Positions 51,031-58,822 of a DNA stretch of 64,000 nucleotides are shown piece by piece (positions within the stretch are counted from its first letter, which is position 1; every line of letters begins with the position of its first letter). The position numbers were made by a program, and so were the translations under genes. Location of the stretch: NCBI GenBank assembly GCA_035711865.1, contig DASTBT010000129.1, forward strand, positions 30,931 through 94,930, read 5' to 3'. The notes beneath the pieces are model-generated. The model had not been told where the DNA came from, did not search any database, and saw nothing but the letters and a program-made list of their open reading frames with translations. This stretch comes from JAOUEA01 sp035711865 (GTDB lineage: Bacteria; Actinomycetota; UBA4738; HRBIN12).

Positions 51031-52287
51031 TCAGGGCTGCAACGTCCAGACCGCGACCGTCTCCTGAGGAGCCAGGTTCCGCCACGACACGATCGTCTCG
51101 GTCGAGATCTCGATGGCGTCGCCCGCGTGGAGCGCTTCGACCCCTTCTCCGATGTGGAGCTCCAGGACCCCCGAGACGACCACGACCACCTCGCTCCGCT
51201 TCGTCGTGAACGGAGGACGGCGGCCCGACGCTCCGCGGGCGAACCGGACGAAGTACACGGCGGGCTCGCCCGCCGACTCGGCGATCGGTTCGGCCTCGAT
51301 GCCCTTCGCGATCGTCCGAACCGGCCTGGCTCCACGGCGGGCCAGGCGGTAGGGGCCGGGTGCAACCATCTCGTCGCCGCCGAACGGCATGCCGAGCTCC
51401 CTCCAGGCCCTGGTGAGGGTCGCGCCCGACAGACCGGCGGCCGCCCGTTCCGCCTGGGACAGCGCACTCGGGCTGATCCCGATCCGCCGGGCAAGCTCGG
51501 CCTGTGAGAGCCCTCGTGCCATGCGGCCTTCCCGGAGCAGCGCGCCCACGCGTTCCTTCGCCCCGGCCTCTTGCTCGTGCACCACCCGTGCCCGGCCCGC
51601 ATCGAAGCGGATCATCGCCCTGCGTCCGGTGACCTCGGGCGGGCGGCCCTCGGCCTTCACGACACGCACCGCGAACCCCTCGTCGGCGGCCTCGATCCGA
51701 ACGACGACCTGCGTGACCCGCGTGATGCGCGAGAGGAAGGCCGGTTCGTGCGCGCTGCGGTCGAGCAGCCAGAGCGCGATGGTGCGCAGCTCGTACAGGC
51801 GCGGGCACGATCGCAGGAAGAAGGCGAGAGCCGCCTCACCGCCCCAGACCTCCTGCATGCCGGTGAGGCTGTCGAACACGTAGCGAGTGTTGGGCCCGAG
51901 CTCGTCCTCGAGGGCCGTCATCTGGACCTGCACGCGGTCGACGTCGTCCACCGTGCGCACGCGCTCGACGCGCACGGTCCCTGCCTTCCTCGAGCGGTAG
52001 AAGCGCTCGAAGGCCGGGTCGGAGGCGCCGAGGCCGTCGGTATAGAGATCGACCAGCACGGTGCGCTGCGGGATCCGATCGTCGGCGAACCGGTCCAGCA
52101 CCACGTTCGGCGGTACGTGCAGGCTCACGTAGGTGAGGCCCGCCGCCTTCGAGGAAGCCCGGACGAACGCCGAGACGAAGCCGTCGACCGACACCTCTCC
52201 GTCGGTCTCGAAGACCAAGTTGTCCCCGACGCGGACGCCGCCGATCAGATCGTCGAGCGGGCGGAGACCGGTGCTGGGACGCGCCAT
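51031..52287 (-). CDS. Regulator: degenerate KaiC/RecA-like domain, XRE helix-turn-helix, cupin
   Basis: This 418-residue protein has three domains. Residues ~1-235 look like a RecA/KaiC-type ATPase (STGLRPLDDLIGGVRVGDNL, then a Walker-B-like YVFDSLTGMQEVWGG), but the P-loop position reads TDGEVSVDG with no GKT, so ATP hydrolysis is unlikely. An XRE-type HTH (~245-300; RGLSQAELARRIGISPSAL) and a cupin (~335-418; RPPFTTKRSEVVVVVSG, then LHAGDAIEI) follow. HTH-cupin regulators are common, but the N-terminal fusion is unusual. It faces the molybdenum hydroxylase operon. The mRNA is probably leaderless: TATAGT ends ~7 bases before the start, and GTG 52290 is an alternative first codon. Confidence 0.85.
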   Translation of the reverse strand: MARPSTGLRPLDDLIGGVRVGDNLVFETDGEVSVDGFVSAFVRASSKAAGLTYVSLHVPPNVVLDRFADDRIPQRTVLVDLYTDGLGASDPAFERFYRSRKAGTVRVERVRTVDDVDRVQVQMTALEDELGPNTRYVFDSLTGMQEVWGGEAALAFFLRSCPRLYELRTIALWLLDRSAHEPAFLSRITRVTQVVVRIEAADEGFAVRVVKAEGRPPEVTGRRAMIRFDAGRARVVHEQEAGAKERVGALLREGRMARGLSQAELARRIGISPSALSQAERAAAGLSGATLTRAWRELGMPFGGDEMVAPGPYRLARRGARPVRTIAKGIEAEPIAESAGEPAVYFVRFARGASGRRPPFTTKRSEVVVVVSGVLELHIGEGVEALHAGDAIEISTETIVSWRNLAPQETVAVWTLQP

Positions 52288-52306
52288 CACCGGCCAACTA
52301 TAGGGA

Positions 52307-52329
52307 GGGGTCTCGCTCGCCGAGACCCC
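52307..52329. promoter_or_regulatory. Perfect 9-bp inverted repeat beside the regulator promoter
   Basis: GGGGTCTCG (52307-52315) and CGAGACCCC (52321-52329) with a 5-bp spacer lie directly upstream of the minus-strand TATAGT -10 (complement of 52296-52303), where the -35 would be. It is well placed as an autorepression operator for the HTH protein. A terminator function for the small gene at 52330 is the alternative. Confidence 0.6.
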
Positions 52330-52545
52330 TCAGGAGCAGAACCAGGTTGACCCCACGCGACCGACCACGGCCAGCTCCGCGATCCGGCACCAGCGGTCGT
52401 GTTCGGATCGCCGGCGCACCGAGCGCGCGCCCCCGTCGGAGGAGGTGTCTCGGGCGCCGGGGGTGAGGGCACGGGCGGCGGAGGCGGGCGTTCCGCGATG
52501 TTGCCGTCGGAACCACCGGTGACCGAGATCGGTCGTCGCGTCCAT
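52330..52545 (-). CDS. Small basic protein, function unknown
   Basis: This 71-residue frame starts at ATG 52545 with AAGGAG seven bases upstream (complement of 52553-52558) and a TTGATT-N16-TACTAT promoter behind it. The sequence (MDATTDLGHRWFRRQHRGTP...) is Arg/Ser/Ala-rich with Cys at three places in the C-terminal half and no known domain. The good initiation signals argue that it is expressed, yet it could be a fortuitous frame. It is divergent from the GreA-like gene. Confidence 0.5.
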   Translation of the reverse strand: MDATTDLGHRWFRRQHRGTPASAARALTPGARDTSSDGGARSVRRRSEHDRWCRIAELAVVGRVGSTWFCS

Positions 52546-52576
52546 GGCGAAACTCCTTCGGTCGGCGAGCGTGCGG

Positions 52577-52615
52577 TATAGTATCACTTCACGAGAAGCA
52601 ATCAATGTGAAGTGA
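52577..52615. promoter_or_regulatory. Divergent promoters with a 9-bp inverted-repeat operator
   Basis: TCACTTCAC (52584-52592) and GTGAAGTGA (52607-52615) form a perfect inverted repeat with a 14-bp spacer. The plus-strand -10 TATAGT is at 52577-52582, just before the left arm. On the minus strand, TTGATT-N16-TACTAT fits a promoter whose elements surround the right and left arms. A regulator bound here could control both the GreA-like gene and the small 71-residue gene. Confidence 0.65.
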
Positions 52616-52637
52616 GCCGGAAGGGGAGTTGAACATC

Positions 52638-53087
52638 GTGGGTGTGCAGCATCGAGACAGGGCGATCGAGGTTCCACTGGAGAGCAGGCTCGAAGCCTTG
52701 GAGCGGCAGATCATCCCGGAGCTCGAACGGGACCTGGCTCTGAGCGACGACGAGCTCTCGCATGCGTCGTTGCTCGCGGCTCAGCGCGAGGTCGATGACA
52801 TCCGCGACGCGCTCGAGCGGGCGCGCACCGCGTCGAACGAGCCGTGGGACGAGCAGCAGATCGAGGTGGGCGACGTCGTCGAGGTCCGCGAATCGGGTTC
52901 GGACGACGTGCAGGCGTACGTCCTCGTGACGGGTGGCCCCGGTGTACGGGTCGACGACGCGTGGATCTCGGATCGTTCGCCGCTGGGGAAGACCCTCGTC
53001 GGGAGCCGACGGGGCGACGTCGTCGAGGTGCAGGCGCCGGCCGGGCCGATCCGCTACGAGATCGTGGACTTCACCCGCGCCGGGTGA
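52638..53087 (+). CDS. GreA/GreB C-terminal-domain protein
   Basis: This 149-residue protein has an N-terminal coiled-coil region (LEALERQIIPELERDLALSD, then ASLLAAQREVDDIRDALERA) and a C-terminal GreA-type FKBP-like domain (RSPLGKTLVGSRRGDVVEVQ, then APAGPIRYEIVDF). It probably binds in or near the RNA polymerase secondary channel like GreA or Rnk, and the acidic tip of the coiled coil could act on transcript cleavage. GTG 52638 is 9 bases after AAGGGGAG; TTG 52629 is too close to that site. The main greA of the genome is probably elsewhere. Confidence 0.8.
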   Translation: MGVQHRDRAIEVPLESRLEALERQIIPELERDLALSDDELSHASLLAAQREVDDIRDALERARTASNEPWDEQQIEVGDVVEVRESGSDDVQAYVLVTGGPGVRVDDAWISDRSPLGKTLVGSRRGDVVEVQAPAGPIRYEIVDFTRAG

Positions 53088-53090
53088 TGC

Positions 53091-54320
53091 TCACTCGCCC
53101 CAGATCGCCTTGGCTCGATCGGTGAGCACGGGGCCGCGGCCGATCAGCGGGAACATCCATGCCTTGACGAGTGCGATCGTGCCTCCGACGAGCGACGCGG
53201 CGGCCCCGACACGGCCCAGTCCGACCCCGGCCCACCCCGCCCCACGGGCGGCGACGAGCACGAGCCCACCGTTCAACAGCGCCACCTGCACCGGGACGAG
53301 CAGCTCGAAGGCGGCGAGCGACCGGCGGCGCTCGGCCGGATGGCCCGGCGTCGCCATCGGCAACAGGTAGGACCAGGCGCCGAGCAGCACCTGCACGAGC
53401 CAGCCCGCGACGAACGCCGTGAGGAACACGGGACGGTAGCGATCGAACCCGGCGACGCCGTCGAGCATGGCAACGGCGAGCCCGATCGATCCCGCGACGA
53501 ACCATGCGATCGCGCTCATCATGTGGAACGCCGCCGCCGGGATCGCCCAGTTCCGCTGGGCGCGGAGCACCGAGGCCACCAGCAGGACCATGCCGAGGGC
53601 GCCCAGCGCGTAGCTCGCTCCTCCGAGGGCCATGAGCCGTGGCACCGGGCCGATCCGCCCGGCGAGCTGCAGGATCAGCCCGGTGACGAGCAAGGTGAGC
53701 ACCGCACGGCCCGGCCAGGGCGGCATGCGGAGCCGGAGCACCGTCGGCAGCAGCGTGATCAGCGTGCCCACGACCGTCAGCGATGCCCAGCCGAGCACGT
53801 TCGCCGTCATGTGCGCCTGTTTCAGCTCGAGGTAGCCGCTTCCCGACGCCGCGCCGGACCCGAGCCACGCGCCGATCGCCCCGCCGAGCAGCACCGAGGC
53901 GATCGCGCAGCCGTACGCGGCGATCGGCATCGAGTGGCGACGGTTCAGCGCGCGACGCCACGCCGTGCGGAGCATCCAGCCGAGGATCGCCATCGCGGTC
54001 ACGAATGCGATGCCACCCACCGCGGTGACCCACGCCGTCGATGTGGGCATGCCGACCGCGATCAGCCCGGCTCCAGAGGTCACGAGCAGGAACTGGGCCC
54101 GCACGCGTCGCTCGGGGGGCGCCGGCGTCGAGGTCAGGGCCAGCATGAAGTTCTGCATCGCCCCCGAGATCGCCGTCGAAATGGCGCCCGCGAGCGCCAG
54201 GTGCAGCGGCAGCCACAGCCCGAGCCGCCACGAGGCCGGCAGCGCCAGCGAAAGCAGCGCGCCGGACAGCCAGATCCGGGCGGCGGTCTGGTACAGCGCC
54301 GTGACCGAGCGAGGCTTCAG
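53091..54320 (-). CDS. Polytopic membrane protein resembling haem-copper-oxidase-type subunits
   Basis: This protein is about 409 residues with 11-12 hydrophobic helices. Segments QAHMTANVLGWASLTVVGT, FHMMSAIAWFVAG and LVQVLLGAWSYLLPMATPGH resemble membrane proteins found with copper nitrite reductases or multicopper oxidases, but no full set of haem-ligand His is evident. A standard start is ATG 54158, but the frame upstream continues a well-formed first helix (LWLPLHLALAGAISTAISGA), so the true start is probably the CTG at 54320, with GGGGA eight bases upstream. This overlaps nothing and is four bases from the previous gene's stop. Confidence 0.6.
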   Translation of the reverse strand: MKPRSVTALYQTAARIWLSGALLSLALPASWRLGLWLPLHLALAGAISTAISGAMQNFMLALTSTPAPPERRVRAQFLLVTSGAGLIAVGMPTSTAWVTAVGGIAFVTAMAILGWMLRTAWRRALNRRHSMPIAAYGCAIASVLLGGAIGAWLGSGAASGSGYLELKQAHMTANVLGWASLTVVGTLITLLPTVLRLRMPPWPGRAVLTLLVTGLILQLAGRIGPVPRLMALGGASYALGALGMVLLVASVLRAQRNWAIPAAAFHMMSAIAWFVAGSIGLAVAMLDGVAGFDRYRPVFLTAFVAGWLVQVLLGAWSYLLPMATPGHPAERRRSLAAFELLVPVQVALLNGGLVLVAARGAGWAGVGLGRVGAAASLVGGTIALVKAWMFPLIGRGPVLTDRAKAIWGE

Positions 54321-54324
54321 CGTC

Positions 54325-54675
54325 TCAGTCCCCGTATCGCTCGCGCAGGAACCGGAGGCGCTCCTTCCCGGTCGCCGTCATCCTCGTCTTCGATCCGGGC
54401 GCCGGCTCCACGAGCTGCTGGTAGAAGCCGGCCATGCCCCGATGGTTGTAGGCGTTCTCCTCCCCGATCTCGAGGAACCGACGGCGCGTGACCTCCCCGC
54501 CTTCACGGTCGAGCTGGTCGAGCACGCCGAACATCATCCTGGCCCAGCGTTCCCCGCCGTCGTTGTCGAGGGCGAGGTCGAGCCGGGCGCTGCGAGCTTC
54601 GTCGGCCGCCGCCCGCAACAGCCGCTCGACCCGCTCGAGCCGCCGTTCCACGTCGAGCACCTGCATCTCCGCCAC
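54325..54675 (-). CDS. Small possible winged-helix protein
   Basis: This 116-residue protein has a coiled-coil N-terminus (VERRLERVERLLRAAADEAR) and a C-terminal half (EGGEVTRRRFLEIGEENAYN, then GMAGFYQQLV and MTATGKERLRFLRERYGD) laid out like a winged helix. GTG 54675 follows GGGAGG at proper spacing; an ATG at 54699 is possible but lacks one. Its stop is four bases from the CTG of the membrane-protein gene, so the two are probably co-expressed. No DNA or partner can be named. Confidence 0.65.
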   Translation of the reverse strand: MAEMQVLDVERRLERVERLLRAAADEARSARLDLALDNDGGERWARMMFGVLDQLDREGGEVTRRRFLEIGEENAYNHRGMAGFYQQLVEPAPGSKTRMTATGKERLRFLRERYGD

Positions 54676-54723
54676 GCGGCACCTCCCTCTCGGGTCCATG
54701 GCCCGCCCCGGCGAGTTCGCCGT

Positions 54724-55017
54724 TCACGAGGCAGGGTCGTCGCCGTCTGGATCCTGAGCCTCCATCGTAGGCTTCGAGGTCGGAACGGGCTCGATCACGT
54801 TATCGGCGATGCCGCGAGCCTCGTCGAGCCTCGTCCGGTCCACGAACACGTGAACGTCGCGCTCCCAGATGCGGGTGAAGAACCCCGACGGGACCTTCGC
54901 CCAGTACGCGATGCTCGCCTCCTCGAGTCCGTGGGCGATCTCGATCCCGTGCTCGGGCGTGAACCCGCCCAGATGCACGGTGCGGACGTGTTCGGGGATC
55001 TCCCAGGCTCGCTTCAT
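54724..55017 (-). CDS. Small conserved-type protein, possibly DUF2007-like
   Basis: This 97-residue protein reads WEIPEHVRTVHLGGFTPEHG, then EEASIAYWAKVPSGFFTRIW and VHVFVDRTRLDEARGIADNV, with an acidic C-terminal tail. The strand-helix layout with DRTRLDEAR near the end resembles DUF2007/putative signal-transducing proteins, a tentative match. ATG 55017 has no strong ribosome-binding site. It is part of a minus-strand run (53-57.8 kb), although gaps of 30-50 bp leave operon status open. Confidence 0.6.
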   Translation of the reverse strand: MKRAWEIPEHVRTVHLGGFTPEHGIEIAHGLEEASIAYWAKVPSGFFTRIWERDVHVFVDRTRLDEARGIADNVIEPVPTSKPTMEAQDPDGDDPAS

Positions 55018-55048
55018 GGGCGACGGCTCCGGGTCGCGCTCGCCGGCC

Positions 55049-56290
55049 TCACGATCGGTACCTCACGAGCGCGAACGTTCCGCCCCCCGCGTTCGCGTTG
55101 CCCGCGACGACGATGCCGCCCGCGTGCACGGCGATGCCGCTCGCGCGGGCGCCCCCCGGGAAGAACGTGGCGACCTTCCCGTCGCCGCCGAACGAGTCGT
55201 CGAGCGAGCCGTCTGGTTCGTACCGGGCGGCCACGAACCGAGGCTCGATCGGATCGCCGAACTCGTGGGGGCCCGTATACCCGGAGGCGACGATCGCGCC
55301 GGAGGGCCGCACGACCACACCGTTCAAGCTCTGCTCGCCGGGGCCGAGCCTCGTGCGCACCACGCCGTCGCCCCCGAACGACCGGTCGAGTCGACCGTCG
55401 TGCCGGAACCGCGCCAGCCCCACCCGGAAGATGTCGTGGTCGCCGGTGACGACGATCCTGCCGTCGGGTTGCACGGCAACCGCGAGGGCGAAGATCTGGC
55501 TCGCGACCGCTCCGACCGTGCCGTCGCCGGCGAACGAACGGTCGAGGCGCCCGTTCGGGCGGTAGCGCGCGAGCGCGAGCCCGCGCGAGTTGTAACCGGC
55601 CACCACGATGCGGCCGTTCCGCTGCAGCGCCACCGCGCGTGCGTTCGCGCCGTGGTACCGCGTCACGACCCTCCCGTCGTTGCCGAACGTCGGATCGAGG
55701 GCGCCGTTGCGGCGATAGCGGGCCACCCGGAACCCCTCCTGACCGAAGCCGGCCCCGCCGACGGCGACGATCTTCCCGTCGGTCTGGATCGCCACGTCCC
55801 AGGCGACGTCATCGCCTTGCGCGAAGTCGGTCGTGACCTTGCCGTCCCGTCCGAATGCGGGGTCGAGACTGCCGTCGGCCCGGTACCGGACGGTCGCGAA
55901 CCGTCGCAGGCTGTCGGTACCGGCCACCACGATGCGGCCGTTCTCCTGGATCGCGACCGACCTCGCTTCGTCGCCGTTGCCTCCGGCGATCGGGGTCGTC
56001 ACCCTGCCGCCGTCTCCGAACGTCGGATCGAGATCGCCCTCGGCGTCGTATCGGGCGAGCGCGATCTCGCCCGTGCTCGATACGCCGGCGGCCGCTCCGG
56101 CGACCACGATCCTCCCGATCTGATCGACGGCCACGGCCGCGCCGAAGGCGCCTCCCGGGAACGGGGTCGTGACCTTCCCGCCGGTGCCGAACCCGGGGTC
56201 GAGGTCTCCGTCGGCGGCCCAAGCGGCGGGGGAGGCCACCAGCAGCGCGATGAGCGCGATCGACGTGCGGATCGCTTCCGAGATCGCCAT
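55049..56290 (-). CDS. Secreted delta-60-repeat beta-propeller-like protein
   Basis: This 413-residue secreted protein has a signal peptide (SIALIALLVASPAAWA) followed by seven repeats of ~55 residues, each with the delta-60 motif (G-x-LD-x-x-F-x-x-x-G-x-V), for example GDLDPGFGTGGKV and GSLDPAFGRDGKVTTDF, then DGKIVAVGG-type strands. Such repeats form a beta-propeller. No catalytic residues are evident; binding or adhesion outside the cell is expected. ATG 56290 begins the signal peptide. Confidence 0.85.
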   Translation of the reverse strand: MAISEAIRTSIALIALLVASPAAWAADGDLDPGFGTGGKVTTPFPGGAFGAAVAVDQIGRIVVAGAAAGVSSTGEIALARYDAEGDLDPTFGDGGRVTTPIAGGNGDEARSVAIQENGRIVVAGTDSLRRFATVRYRADGSLDPAFGRDGKVTTDFAQGDDVAWDVAIQTDGKIVAVGGAGFGQEGFRVARYRRNGALDPTFGNDGRVVTRYHGANARAVALQRNGRIVVAGYNSRGLALARYRPNGRLDRSFAGDGTVGAVASQIFALAVAVQPDGRIVVTGDHDIFRVGLARFRHDGRLDRSFGGDGVVRTRLGPGEQSLNGVVVRPSGAIVASGYTGPHEFGDPIEPRFVAARYEPDGSLDDSFGGDGKVATFFPGGARASGIAVHAGGIVVAGNANAGGGTFALVRYRS

Positions 56291-56367
56291 GTGCTCCACC
56301 CTGCTCTCGGCCGGCGCCGGGCGGTCGTGTCGACCCGCCGACCCCTGAACGCAAGACCGGCCGGTCG

Positions 56368-56760
56368 CTATCCGGCCTCGTCCTTCGGGGATTCGCCCGC
56401 CGAAGGCTCGTCCGGCGTCGTCTCGCCCGTCGGGGGCGCCGTCTTCTCCGTGGCGCTCCCGGATCGAAGGCCGCTGGTCGCCTCGTCGACCGTGGCCGTG
56501 ATCGCGTTGCCGATCGCGCTCACCGCTTCGCCGAGATCCTTCCTGGATCGTTCGTCGCGCAGCGTGTCGGCGACCGCTGTGAATCCCCGCGAGAGCTCGT
56601 CCACGAGGTCCTTCGCCGCGCGTTCGAGCTCGCGCTTCGACTCCTCGACCTCGCCCTGATCGGTTCCCCCCGTTGCCCGGTAGCGTTCGGTCACCTGCCT
56701 GCCCCAAGCGGAGAACCGTTCGCCGACGTCACTCCAAGCCTGCTTCGCGCTCTCGGCCAT
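56368..56760 (-). CDS. Small helical charged protein
   Basis: This 130-residue protein is highly helical and charged (SAKQAWSDVGERFSAWGRQV, then GEVEESKRELERAAKDLVDE), with a Pro/Thr/Glu-rich tail. No signal peptide, TM or domain is recognised. It resembles small stress-type helical proteins seen in many actinobacteria, without a functional call. ATG 56760 follows GAGGAGCATC upstream, a fair ribosome-binding site. Confidence 0.65.
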   Translation of the reverse strand: MAESAKQAWSDVGERFSAWGRQVTERYRATGGTDQGEVEESKRELERAAKDLVDELSRGFTAVADTLRDERSRKDLGEAVSAIGNAITATVDEATSGLRSGSATEKTAPPTGETTPDEPSAGESPKDEAG

Positions 56761-56846
56761 GTGATGCTCCTCTCGTGCCGGCGCCGATGGTGCCGCTGGT
56801 GTCACCTCCAACCTACCGCGGCTCGTCGTGGCGATGCCCGTCGACC

Positions 56847-57803
56847 TCAGCGTAAGGCCAGGAAGAGCGCGACCGAGATCGCATAGCCGGCCGCGACCAG
56901 CGCGATGCCTCGGATCTCGACGGTCCGGTCCGAGCCGTCGGTGGGCGAAAGCCAGAGGCGGAAGGCGCGGTTCGCACCCGGCATCAAGACCCACGTGAGC
57001 AGGGCGACACTCAACGCGTTGCCGATGAAGATCGCCATCGCTCCCGGCAGGGGATCGAGGCGAGGCGACAGGAAGCGGTCCATCAACGCGACGATCGGAT
57101 ACAGCACCAGCAGCACGATCATGGCCTGCTTCCAGTTGGGTGGAGCGGCCGTCCGGCCGAGACCCTTCGAGCCCGTCGCGAACCACCCGGGGAAGGATCC
57201 ACTGAACCCTTCGACGCGGGTCTCGTCCCACAGACCCGACGCCTCGTCGACCAGACGGGCGCGGACGTCGGACGAGAGCCAGCCCCGCAGGTGCGCGGGG
57301 GAGTCGAACCGGAGCAGCGTCACCCACTCCTCCTGAAGGCCGGCGACGGGCGGGATCACCTCGCTGCCGAGGTAGCCGGGATACCGCGCGGCCTCGGCGT
57401 TGATCGAGTCCTGCCACGCTCGGTACTCGCCGTCGAGCCCGGGCTTCACGCGAGTGGACACCACCATCGCCGAGCCTTGCCCCGAGGGTGGCTCGGCCAT
57501 CACGTACCGGCGGGGTTCCTCGGCGAACAGGTCGCGTCCTCGGGCGAGCAGTGCTTGCCGGGTGTCGGAGCTCAGCCAGGCGTCGAGGTGCACGAACGAG
57601 TCGAACCGGAAGATCACGACGTGAGCGTCCTGGATGCCGGCAACGGGCGGGATCACCTCGACCCCTTCGAAACCCGGGAAGTTCCGGCACGCGTCGTCGA
57701 TCTCGGATTGCCAGCGCCGGTAGTCGTCCTCCCTGCCCGGCTTCGGCCGTTGGGCGAGCACGACGGTCGCGGAAACGGAGGCGGTGCCCTCGGTCTCGTT
57801 CAT
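56847..57803 (-). CDS. Tandem ABM-domain membrane protein
   Basis: This 318-residue protein contains two antibiotic-biosynthesis-monooxygenase-like ferredoxin folds in tandem (KPGREDDYRRWQSEIDDACR, then GFEGVEVIPPVAGIQDAHVV; second copy VKPGLDGEYRAWQDSINAEA, then GYLGSEVIPPVAGLQEEWVT) and a C-terminal region with three TM helices (AMIVLLVLYPIVALMDRFL, then FIGNALSVALLTWVLMPG). The duplicate domains keep GxxGxEVIPPVAG, likely at the dimer face. Catalytic activity (oxygenase or hydrogen-peroxide-independent) cannot be claimed. Confidence 0.85.
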   Translation of the reverse strand: MNETEGTASVSATVVLAQRPKPGREDDYRRWQSEIDDACRNFPGFEGVEVIPPVAGIQDAHVVIFRFDSFVHLDAWLSSDTRQALLARGRDLFAEEPRRYVMAEPPSGQGSAMVVSTRVKPGLDGEYRAWQDSINAEAARYPGYLGSEVIPPVAGLQEEWVTLLRFDSPAHLRGWLSSDVRARLVDEASGLWDETRVEGFSGSFPGWFATGSKGLGRTAAPPNWKQAMIVLLVLYPIVALMDRFLSPRLDPLPGAMAIFIGNALSVALLTWVLMPGANRAFRLWLSPTDGSDRTVEIRGIALVAAGYAISVALFLALR

Positions 57804-58005
57804 CGCTGTGCTCCCGGACAGAGGACCGTGATACCACAGCGGAACGGCGCCCGATTCCGGCTCGTTCCTCGACGTGCACCGAACAGGGGTCCTACCCTGC
57901 CCGTGGTATCGGGGGAGACGGATCCCCGCTCATCGGTCGATGCGCCGGGTGCCTTCGAGCGTGCATGATGAGTCCCTTCCCCGATCCCAGGAGCAAGCCC
58001 GCGAG

Positions 58006-58176
58006 ATGCTGGAACACGAAGACCTCTGGACGCGGTTCATGACCGAGCGATGGTCGGCGGGCGATTGCACCGCATGCGAGGCCGAACGCGAGCGTGGCGA
58101 GCAGATCTGCTCCGCCTGCGGATCCGCGATCCAGCGACCCAGGCGACGCCGGCGCCGGAGCCGGCGGCAAAGGTGA
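58006..58176 (+). CDS. Small zinc-ribbon-like protein
   Basis: A 56-codon frame encodes CTAC and CSAC (two CxxC pairs 15 residues apart) followed by an Arg-rich tail (RPRRRRRRSRRQR). The paired CxxC suggests a zinc ribbon, and the basic tail suggests nucleic-acid binding. ATG 58006 has AGGAG-like sequence ~14 bases upstream, weak. It could be a spurious frame in GC-rich DNA, although Cys pairs at such spacing are uncommon by chance. Confidence 0.4.
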   Translation: MLEHEDLWTRFMTERWSAGDCTACEAERERGEQICSACGSAIQRPRRRRRRSRRQR

Positions 58177-58327
58177 GCTGACGTACCACGCCGGGAGGGG
58201 CCTGGTTCGAACACGAGCGGTGTGGCCGACCAGAGCCGAGTGGCGGCTGGATCCCGGGACGTTCGGGGGCGGTCCATCGATCCCTCCGCTGCCTACTGTG
58301 GCACGCACGGAAGGGGAGATGGGTGCC

Positions 58328-58822
58328 GTGGAGACCGACGAGACCGATCGGCCGATCCGCCTGATCGTCGTCGGGATCGATGGATCCGATGGCTCGGCCC
58401 TGGCGGTCCGATGGGCGGCTCGGGTCGCGGGGGCGACCGGCGCCGAGGTCGTGGCGGTGCACGCGTTGGGCAGCCAGCCATTCACGCACGGCTTCCCGTT
58501 CGTCGGAGCAACCGCGTACGACGATTGGCAGGTCGCGTGGAAGGAATGGCGGGAACAGATGCTGGAGATCATGGAGACGTCCTGGTGTCGCCCGCTGGCC
58601 GAGGAGGGGGTGGCGTTCCGCGTCGAGGCGGTCGACGGTGGACCGGAGGCGTTGATCGAGCGCGCGAACTCGATGCACGCCGACATGCTCGTCGTCGGCC
58701 GACGAGGGCGGGGCGGTTTCGCGGAGCTCGTGCTTGGGAGCTTCAGCCACCAGTTGGTGCATCACGCGGAACAACCCGTGGTCGTCGTGCCGAACGATCG
58801 ATCTGAGGGAGGAGCAGGATGA
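58328..58822 (+). CDS. Universal stress protein
   Basis: This 164-residue single USP domain opens with IRLIVVGIDGSDGSALAVRW and has VVGRRGRGGFAELVLGSFSH, the ATP-loop form (G-x2-G-x9-G-S) being complete, so it is probably an ATP-binding USP. AAGGGGAG (58311-58318) is directly adjacent to ATG 58319 but nine bases before GTG 58328, so GTG is preferred. Its TGA overlaps the ATG of a CBS-domain gene that is frameshifted. Confidence 0.85.
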   Translation: METDETDRPIRLIVVGIDGSDGSALAVRWAARVAGATGAEVVAVHALGSQPFTHGFPFVGATAYDDWQVAWKEWREQMLEIMETSWCRPLAEEGVAFRVEAVDGGPEALIERANSMHADMLVVGRRGRGGFAELVLGSFSHQLVHHAEQPVVVVPNDRSEGGAG

